DNA of 55,929 nt from Anaerolineales bacterium HSG25 (GTDB lineage Bacteria > Chloroflexota > Anaerolineae > 4572-78 > J111), in NCBI GenBank assembly GCA_030377865.1, contig JAUCGA010000031.1, forward strand, positions 1 through 55,929, read 5' to 3'. A model generated the notes under the pieces. The model saw only the letters and a program-made list of their open reading frames with translations, had not been told where the DNA came from and made no database searches. The position numbers were made by a program, and so were the translations under genes. Position 1 is the first letter of the stretch, and the number at the start of each line of letters is the position of its first letter. Of this stretch, positions 49,812-55,929 are shown one piece after another.

Positions 49812-52790
49812 ATGAAATCTACCCGCCCATACACCTATACCTTACATTTTGACCGCCTTATACTACTAATCTGTCTCGGCTTGGCCCTGCTTGTCCGCCT
49901 GCCCGACCTGACCGTTTTTCTCACTGCTGACGAGGCTCGCTCATGGTATGGACGCTCCATCATCTTTCTGTCTGCGGTCAGCCAAGGAGATTGGGCCAAC
50001 ACCGCCCCCGGCAGTAAGGTCGTTTATATAGAAAATCTCTCCCTCAGCCCCGCGCCGGGTGTAACCACTATGTGGGCCGGAGCCATCGGCCTGTTGATTG
50101 AATATGTTCGGCAAGGCACGTCCATGCCTCTAACCGAATTTCTGCAAACCATCCCCTTTGACCCGCTTGATCCAATCATTCTAATCCCTTTACGCCTACC
50201 CGGTATAATTATTGCCACAATTTCCGTCGGACTAACCTTCTGGTGGAGTCGCCCTCTCGTTGGACGTTGGGGAGCGTTACTTACAGCGGGCCTCATCGCC
50301 CTTGACCCGTTCCATTTGGCCTTGAGCCGTGTCTTAGGGCATGACGCTCTAGTGGCAACCTTTATGTGGCTTTCACTACTCGCTTTTTTACGTTACATGC
50401 CCACTCTACAAAATTATCGTTATCTAATTTTATCGGGTTTGTGTGGTGGATTGGCAGTTCTCTCCAAATATCCGGCCCTCTTTATGGGCGCGTTTGTCGG
50501 TTTGATGTTGCTAATCCGCTACTTGAGGCGAGAGACTGGGAGCGCAGGCTTCCAGCCTGCGCTCCGTGACTTGCTGATATGGTCATGTATCATGCTGATC
50601 CCCATCGTCGTTTTGTGGCCCGCCATGTGGGTTGATCCAATCATGCTCCCCATTGACATCATCAGTGATGCCCTACGCGCCTCCGGCAATGCCCATCAAA
50701 AAGGCAGTTTTTTCCTCGGTCAACCTGTGCCAGACCCCGGCCCACTCTACTATCTGCTAGTGGTGCTATTCCGAACTTCGCCAGTGATTATCATCGGCTT
50801 GTTTGGTTTGCCGCTTATCTTTTGGCGATGCAATGAGACCAAGAAAATAAATATCTCAGGCAGAGATGCAAAGACTCAGCAAAACAAACTTTACCCACAA
50901 TGGTCAACGATCATGATACTGCTGGCCTACATCCTGCTCTACAGTCTACTCGTCACTTATGGCGGCAAAAAACAAGACCGATATATTTTACCCATCTTTC
51001 CCGCGTTGAGCATGCTGGCGACGATGGGGTATCTACAACTGTGGCGGAGTTTTGCTTCCCTCCTAGCAGGGGGGACTGAGGGGGGTAGAATGTCACATAA
51101 ACTCAAACCTTCATCTTTGGGATTGGGATACTCTGGCCTAATTCTGTTGATACAACTCGCCCTAATATGGCCTCATCACCCTTACTATTTCACCTACTAC
51201 AACCCCCTGTTTGGCGGGCCGACGGTGGCGGCACGGGTTATGCAGGTGGGCTGGGGCGAGGGGTTGAACGAGGCGGCAAAGTTTCTGAACAGTTTGCCAG
51301 AGCATGACCAACACTCGGCGGTGGCTTGGTACAGCACCGCGTTTGAGCCATATTTCGCGGGACAAACCATCTACAAAATCAACGAGGCCAAACTGTCACG
51401 TAACCCCAAACCCGGCCTCGCCGCCGATTATGTGGTTCTGTACATCAACCAACTACAACGCCGTTTGCCGTCGGATGGCGCGCTGACCTATTTTCAGCAA
51501 ACTGAGCCGCTCCACACCGTCAACCTGAACGGGTTAGAGTATGCGTGGGTCTACCCCGCGCCCGGCGTGTCGCACATCATGCAAACCCGCACCCGACTGG
51601 TCGGACAAGTGGAATTGCTTGGCTTTGAGTGGCTGAACGAGCAGGGCCTCCGCTTGGAGACTCCGCCGTCGGGCACGGTGCCAACTCTGCGGCTGTATTG
51701 GGAGTGGCAAGGCAAGCAGGAGGCCGACCCGTTAGAGCTGAGCGTGGTTGATGCGGCGGGGCATACGGTCGGTTGGGGCAGTTTGATTAGCTCGACCGAG
51801 GCCAGTCTGGTCAAGCAAGACGGGGCGATTGCGGTCAGCGATTACGCCATGCCGATTTTTCCGGCCACCCAACCCGGCCAATATTATCTGAAAGCATGGC
51901 TCGACCGCGCCGAAACAGGCGAACGCATCGGCGAGTTTACCTTTGAGGCGGGCGATAATCTGGTGACTGTCGGGCGACCTATCGCTCCAACATTACTTGA
52001 GGATGTGGCGCTACAAACTCGGCTTAAATCGGAGTTGGTTCTGCTGACCCTACTGGGCTACAACGTTAAGCCTGACCCGTGGCAACCGCATGAAACTCGA
52101 ACGATTGAACTGATATGGAACAAAGTCACCCCGCCGATTGTTCCGGCTGACCTAACGGCTGACCTAACGCTTCTGCCACGTCAAGCAGAGCATGACACGA
52201 CCGTCAGTTTCGACTTACCGTTTAGCTTCCCGCCCGACCAGTGGCTGGCTGGCGACATGTTTCGGCAAACGGTCGATATGACCATGCCGACCTATGTGCC
52301 GCCCGGCGAGTATGATTTGCAGGTTGCATTGGGAGCCGAAACCCAACACATCGGCCTGATTGAGGTGGACGGTCGGTCTCGTAATTTTACCGCCCCAGAA
52401 ATACAGTTCCCCACATCGACCCAACTCGGCGACGACATCCGCCTGCTCGGTTATCAGCTTGATTCAGCCCTCCTCAGTGCCGATAATCCGCTTAACCTGA
52501 CCCTCTTTTGGCAAGCTCTCGACACGCCGTCTACCGACTACAACGTCTTTGTGCAACTGCTCGACAGCCAAAATCAGGTGGTGGCACAGCATGACAGCCA
52601 ACCCCAAGCCGGAACTGCCCCAACCAGCAGTTGGAGTGTGGGCGAAATCATCAGCGACCCGTACATGTTGACCGTTGCGCCAACATCAGGCGAAACCTAT
52701 CGTCTTATTGTGGGCCTGTATCGCCTCGACACCGGCGAGCGGTTGTCAACGGATGAGGGGGATTTTGTCAATCTGACGACGTTGCCATAG
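49812..52790 (+). CDS. GT39/PMT-type membrane glycosyltransferase with C-terminal beta domains
   Basis: This 992-residue protein starts at ATG 49812; a GTG at 49788 would add eight residues. After the first helix comes LTADEARSWYG, the catalytic acidic pair. Several helices follow to about residue 460 (IIATISVGLTFWWSRPLVG, LLTAGLIALDPFHLALSRVL, HDALVATFMWLSLLAFLRY). A soluble C-terminal half (about 530-992) has the LFWQALDTPSTDYNVFVQLL-type beta repeats also present in the GT39 at 38737. It is likely to transfer sugars from a polyprenyl carrier outside the membrane. It is last of a three-gene envelope cluster. At least two repeat-derived peptides are inserted in frame (GSAGFQPALR and LLAGGTEGGRM). 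Confidence 0.87.
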   Translation: MKSTRPYTYTLHFDRLILLICLGLALLVRLPDLTVFLTADEARSWYGRSIIFLSAVSQGDWANTAPGSKVVYIENLSLSPAPGVTTMWAGAIGLLIEYVRQGTSMPLTEFLQTIPFDPLDPIILIPLRLPGIIIATISVGLTFWWSRPLVGRWGALLTAGLIALDPFHLALSRVLGHDALVATFMWLSLLAFLRYMPTLQNYRYLILSGLCGGLAVLSKYPALFMGAFVGLMLLIRYLRRETGSAGFQPALRDLLIWSCIMLIPIVVLWPAMWVDPIMLPIDIISDALRASGNAHQKGSFFLGQPVPDPGPLYYLLVVLFRTSPVIIIGLFGLPLIFWRCNETKKINISGRDAKTQQNKLYPQWSTIMILLAYILLYSLLVTYGGKKQDRYILPIFPALSMLATMGYLQLWRSFASLLAGGTEGGRMSHKLKPSSLGLGYSGLILLIQLALIWPHHPYYFTYYNPLFGGPTVAARVMQVGWGEGLNEAAKFLNSLPEHDQHSAVAWYSTAFEPYFAGQTIYKINEAKLSRNPKPGLAADYVVLYINQLQRRLPSDGALTYFQQTEPLHTVNLNGLEYAWVYPAPGVSHIMQTRTRLVGQVELLGFEWLNEQGLRLETPPSGTVPTLRLYWEWQGKQEADPLELSVVDAAGHTVGWGSLISSTEASLVKQDGAIAVSDYAMPIFPATQPGQYYLKAWLDRAETGERIGEFTFEAGDNLVTVGRPIAPTLLEDVALQTRLKSELVLLTLLGYNVKPDPWQPHETRTIELIWNKVTPPIVPADLTADLTLLPRQAEHDTTVSFDLPFSFPPDQWLAGDMFRQTVDMTMPTYVPPGEYDLQVALGAETQHIGLIEVDGRSRNFTAPEIQFPTSTQLGDDIRLLGYQLDSALLSADNPLNLTLFWQALDTPSTDYNVFVQLLDSQNQVVAQHDSQPQAGTAPTSSWSVGEIISDPYMLTVAPTSGETYRLIVGLYRLDTGERLSTDEGDFVNLTTLP
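50539..50565. repeat. In-frame palindrome encoding GSAGFQPALR
   Basis: GGAGCGCAGGCT-TCC-AGCCTGCGCTCC is a perfect 12-bp stem inside the GT39 gene. It encodes GSAGFQPALR in the polar loop after the stretch VGLMLLIRYLRR. It is flanked by charged residues and followed by a new membrane helix, so the insertion sits where it does least harm. Confidence 0.85.
51056..51090. repeat. In-frame 'CCTCCTAGCAGG' repeat
   Basis: TTCCCTCCTAGCAGGGGGGA then CTGAGGGGGGTAGAA encodes SLLAGGTEGGRM in the same GT39 gene, just before a membrane helix. Peptides of this sort come from a widespread short palindromic repeat. Confidence 0.65.
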
Positions 52791-52847
52791 AATGTCTTGA
52801 TCTTCGTTTGGACCAAGAACACAACAGCGAATGATGAAAAAAACAAA

Positions 52848-54869
52848 TTACTTATTATCGTTTAGCTTTTTTGTATATCGGCAACCTTCTTTATAACGGG
52901 TGCAACCAATAAACGGGCCATATTTACCCGAACGAACCAGTAGTTGACCTTGCTCACAAGTAGGGCAAGGTTGACCTTCGTCGGGAGATTTAGGCAAAGA
53001 TTTTTTTCCTTTACCTGTACGACCTCGTTTATTACCCTGTTTTGAGTTAGCCCCTTTTTTTGACCGACTTTGACGGACCGCCGGTTGCCGATGGCGTTTA
53101 GCTTCAACTAAGGCCGTATCAACAACGTTTTTAAAGGGGTGATAAAAATTACGCATAATCTGCAAACGCGACGCCTGACCATTAGCAATCGCATCCAAAT
53201 CGGCTTCCATGCGGGCGGTAAAATCAACATCGACCACACTTTGGACATGCTTCTCTAGGAGTTCGCACACCTGAAAACCAAGCGAGGTAGGGTGCAACCG
53301 TTTTTTCTCAACCACAACATAGCGTCGATTTTTAAGGGTATCGATAATACTGGCATAAGTGCTAGGTCGTCCGAGACCTCGCTTTTTTAGTTCGCCAATT
53401 AAACCAGCTTCTGTATAACGAGCCGGAGGTTTAGTAAAATGTTGTTTAGGTAAAAGTTGGTGTAAATTAAGCCAATCACCTGCGGTTAAATTGGGAATAG
53501 ATCGATTTGTGGGCAGTTCATCTTGGACTGTCTTTTTTTTATTTGTGCGGGCTACCTCCGCATACTCATCAACGCCATATACTTTCAAAAAGCCTGCAAA
53601 ACGCAAGGTGCTTCCGGTCGCTCTAAAAAGGTAAGGGGTGGCTGTTTGGTTGAGGAGAGGCGTAATATCTATGCTAATGGTATCATAACGGGCTGGTTTC
53701 ATCTGGCTGGCGACAAAACGTCGCCAAATAAGCCGGTATAGTTGATATTGTTGGGCATCTAAATAAGATTCAATCTTTTTAGGAGTGCGCCAAGCATCAG
53801 TAGGACGAATGGCTTCATGAGCCTCCTGCGCGGTTTTATCACGGGTAGTATAGTGGGGGGGCTTGGGAGGCAAGTAATCTGTTCCCCAATACTTGATGAC
53901 AATTTGACGAGCTGTCTCTTGCGCTTCTGGAGCAACAGCCACAGAATCGGTACGTAAATAGGTAATTAACCCAACTTGTTTGCCCTCGCCCACCTTAATC
54001 CCCTCGTACAACTGTTGAGCCAGTTGCATGGTTCGTTTGGGCGACATGCCTAGCTGTGAAGAGGCGGCCTGTTGAAGTGTGTCGGTGGTAAAAGGTGGGT
54101 AGGGATAGCGTAATCGCTCACCCTTTTTCACGGCAGAAACGGGCCAAGATGCATTTTCTAAAACTGTTTTCAGATCATGCGCCGACTTGCCATTTTTTAA
54201 ACTTGGCTTTTTACCATCAATCTTGACGAGCCTTGCCCAAAAGCGGGTATTATCCTCACCTGCTTGTTTAGACAGTTCGGCATCAACACTCCACCATTCT
54301 TCAGGCTTAAAATTGCGAATAGTACGTTCACGGGTAACAATCAACCACAATGCTGGTGACTGAACTCGTCCGGCAGATAGTCGCTTAACGCCTGACAGAC
54401 CGGCCCACAAAACTGGACTCACCATATAACCTACCAAGCGGTCGATGGTACGACGGGCGACTTGGGCTTGTACTAAATTTTGGTCAACCTCACGTGGATT
54501 AGCCAACGCCTTGCGAATATCTCGCTCTGTAATGGCTGTAAAGGCAATTCGTTTGGCTCGACGAGCCACGTTTGACCCCAAACGGGTGATAATGTGATGG
54601 GCAATCGCCTCACCTTCACGGTCAAGGTCTGTGGCGAGGTATACGGTATCAGCATTATTGGCGGCACGTTTAAGATTGTCTAAAAGTTTGCCCTTACCCC
54701 GAATAAGGTATAGGGTTGGCTGAAAAGTATTCAGGTTTACATGTAGGTCATCTTTGGGCATTTCTAAAATGTGTCCACTAGAAGCCTTAACTGTATAACC
54801 TTTCCCTAAAATGCCCTTAATTGTTTTCGCTTTTTTTGCAGATTCAACAATAATCAATGTTTTTGTCAT
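52848..54869 (-). CDS. topA: DNA topoisomerase I
   Basis: This 673-residue type IA topoisomerase relaxes negative supercoils. The TOPRIM domain opens IIVESAKKAKTIKGILG (Glu9) and contains YLATDLDREGEAIAHH for Mg2+. The active-site tyrosine lies in GLITYLRTDSVAV near residue 305. KRGLGRPSTYASII is the conserved C-terminal gate segment. A basic linker (KKGANSKQGNKRGRTGKGKK) precedes one four-cysteine zinc finger, CPTC..GCTRYKEGC, whereas E. coli TopA has three zinc fingers. The upstream 423 bp to msrA are divergent, A/T-rich and free of other genes. The product seems complete. Confidence 0.97.
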   Translation of the reverse strand: MTKTLIIVESAKKAKTIKGILGKGYTVKASSGHILEMPKDDLHVNLNTFQPTLYLIRGKGKLLDNLKRAANNADTVYLATDLDREGEAIAHHIITRLGSNVARRAKRIAFTAITERDIRKALANPREVDQNLVQAQVARRTIDRLVGYMVSPVLWAGLSGVKRLSAGRVQSPALWLIVTRERTIRNFKPEEWWSVDAELSKQAGEDNTRFWARLVKIDGKKPSLKNGKSAHDLKTVLENASWPVSAVKKGERLRYPYPPFTTDTLQQAASSQLGMSPKRTMQLAQQLYEGIKVGEGKQVGLITYLRTDSVAVAPEAQETARQIVIKYWGTDYLPPKPPHYTTRDKTAQEAHEAIRPTDAWRTPKKIESYLDAQQYQLYRLIWRRFVASQMKPARYDTISIDITPLLNQTATPYLFRATGSTLRFAGFLKVYGVDEYAEVARTNKKKTVQDELPTNRSIPNLTAGDWLNLHQLLPKQHFTKPPARYTEAGLIGELKKRGLGRPSTYASIIDTLKNRRYVVVEKKRLHPTSLGFQVCELLEKHVQSVVDVDFTARMEADLDAIANGQASRLQIMRNFYHPFKNVVDTALVEAKRHRQPAVRQSRSKKGANSKQGNKRGRTGKGKKSLPKSPDEGQPCPTCEQGQLLVRSGKYGPFIGCTRYKEGCRYTKKLNDNK

Positions 54870-55120
54870 GGTCGAGAGACTCTTTTTGGTAATATTTTCT
54901 TCATAATCCCTTCTTTAATAACTCCCTTTAAGGGATTTATTTTTTGGAAATTCTCACCCTGTGAGTTAGATTTGTGTGACAAGTTATGATAAAATGCAAC
55001 TGAGAGCGATTCGATTTATCAACAACAGGTTTGCTACCCGACCAACAAATTTAGCGACAACTAATTTTGGAAAAATAGGGAAATAAGGCAAAATAAGCAT
55101 TGAATTAACAGGTATCTAGG

Positions 55121-55158
55121 GCAGTTCCAACTTTTAAAACCTCCCAAAAATCGTTGAC
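55121..55158 (+). repeat. Family P left arm (partial copy)
   Basis: CAGTTCCAACTTTTAAAACC then TCCCAAAAATCGTTGAC matches 12099-12136 with one change, but the remaining element is absent. It lies in the topA-msrA divergent spacer (54870-55292), where I see nothing else except A/T-rich sequence that must hold both promoters. Confidence 0.75.
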
Positions 55159-55292
55159 ATGGATATATATGAGGATGTTGATTCGATATTGCTCTTTAAA
55201 TATTATTCTGTAATTAGCCTAAGCTAAACTTTTTGTCGGTAGTAAGTGAATAAACAAGTGCAACAGCTAAAAGCTATTGCCGGAGGAAAATT

Positions 55293-55832
55293 ATGACATC
55301 ACATCAAATCGCCACTTTGGGCGCAGGTTGTTTCTGGTGTATCGAAGCGGTCTATTTAGAATTACAAGGAGTCGAAAAGGTCGTCTCCGGCTACACCGGC
55401 GGGCAGATTGTCAACCCAACGTACCAGCAGATTTGTACGGGCACTACTGGTCATGCCGAAGTTGCTCAAATTAGTTTCGACCCCGCAGTTTTATCCTTTG
55501 CCGACCTATTACAGGTGTTTTGGCATGTTCACGACCCGACCACTCTCAATCGGCAAGGGGGCGATGTGGGCACACAATATCGGTCAGTCATCTTCTATCA
55601 TGATGAGGAGCAACGAGCCATCGCCGAGCAGTCGAAGGCCGATACTGATTCCTCCGACCTGTGGACGAATCCGATAGTCACCGAAATCTCACCGCTTGAT
55701 ATATTCTATCTGGCAGAAGATTATCATCAGAACTATTTTGCCCAAAACCCGTTCCAACCCTATTGTCAGATGGTGGTGGCTCCGAAGGTGCAAAAGTTCA
55801 GAAAGATTTTTGCCAATCGGTTGAAATCCTGA
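55293..55832 (+). CDS. msrA: Peptide methionine sulfoxide reductase A
   Basis: This 179-residue cytoplasmic enzyme reduces methionine-S-sulfoxide in proteins, using thioredoxin. It starts MTSHQIATLGAGCFWC: Cys13 is the nucleophile in GCFWC, and Phe14-Trp15 bind the methyl group. Also visible are VVSGYTGG, TTGHAEVAQISFDP with the conserved His/Glu, FWHVHDPTTLNRQGGDVGTQ and YRSVIFYHDEEQ. The ribosome site CCGGAGGA lies 7 bp before the ATG and settles the start against an upstream TTG. The remaining 97 bp of the window after it are A/T-rich with no visible terminator or gene. Confidence 0.96.
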   Translation: MTSHQIATLGAGCFWCIEAVYLELQGVEKVVSGYTGGQIVNPTYQQICTGTTGHAEVAQISFDPAVLSFADLLQVFWHVHDPTTLNRQGGDVGTQYRSVIFYHDEEQRAIAEQSKADTDSSDLWTNPIVTEISPLDIFYLAEDYHQNYFAQNPFQPYCQMVVAPKVQKFRKIFANRLKS

Positions 55833-55929
55833 ATTTTCAAGAACCGACTTTGCCATTTTCTCAAATGAAAATTAGTAAAAAATTTTAAGGCTCCCCAAAC
55901 CAGTTTCAAACCTTTGCATGATATAATGA

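Overview
The window looks like chromosomal DNA from a member of the Chloroflexota, probably an Anaerolineae/Ardenticatenia-type lineage. This is inferred from gene content and style and was not tested by any search. Supporting traits are Thr/Pro-rich TP(T)ETP linkers in lipoproteins and in a PASTA-less Ser/Thr kinase ending in a TolB-like propeller, several STAND-type ATPases, GT39 membrane glycosyltransferases with long beta-rich C-terminal halves, a CotH/lamin-tail protein, and gene spacers packed with short palindromic repeats. There is no rRNA, prophage, CRISPR array or complete IS element.

Layout. 1-2230 is mostly repeats, with an AAA-ATPase remnant, one tRNA-Val(GAC) with a clear promoter and terminator, and a small zinc-ribbon ORF. 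2231-7127 encodes an ALG5-like GT2, an SH3b lipoprotein and MetRS. 7165-11677 holds a small membrane protein, a convergent overlapping HExxH membrane protein and two near-identical tandem ATPase-nuclease genes. 11809-18635 carries small hypotheticals, a GH114 relic, folC, lon and an Rpn-like nuclease with a slippage-prone coiled coil. 19021-25759 has an aldo/keto reductase, an epimerase-YbjN pair and a 1122-residue NB-ARC/TPR protein. 25760-26569 is a divergent spacer with two MITEs and a candidate structured RNA. 26570-31242 is a start-stop coupled pair: a large protein carrying an HxxFDGI motif, then a Ser/Thr kinase. 31710-41730 (minus strand) has an orphan McrB-like ATPase, a lipoprotein, an RluE-Uma2-Memo cluster and a GT39. 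42544-45195 is a pair of P-loop ATPases. 45410-52790 is an envelope cluster (CotH protein, SGNH hydrolase, GT39). The window ends with topA (minus) and msrA.

The most striking pattern is the repeats. Five copies of an exactly 91-bp palindromic element occur in both orientations. Three have perfect 8-bp flanking duplications and one has a 6/8 match, with GTAA termini, which fits an IS66-type MITE. Around it are several other families built as nested palindromes, in which unrelated outer arms enclose interchangeable inner hairpins. Some repeats sit in frame inside the two GT39 genes. A second notable signal is a candidate RNA of about 230 nt on the minus strand upstream of the NB-ARC/TPR gene. 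It has a long closing helix, duplicated internal hairpins and an intrinsic terminator.

The coding side is rich in signalling and conflict-type ATPases (two ATPase-nucleases, NB-ARC/TPR, McrB-like, HTH-ATPase plus ATPase). None sits in a recognisable complete defence operon. All functional statements rest on reading motifs by eye.
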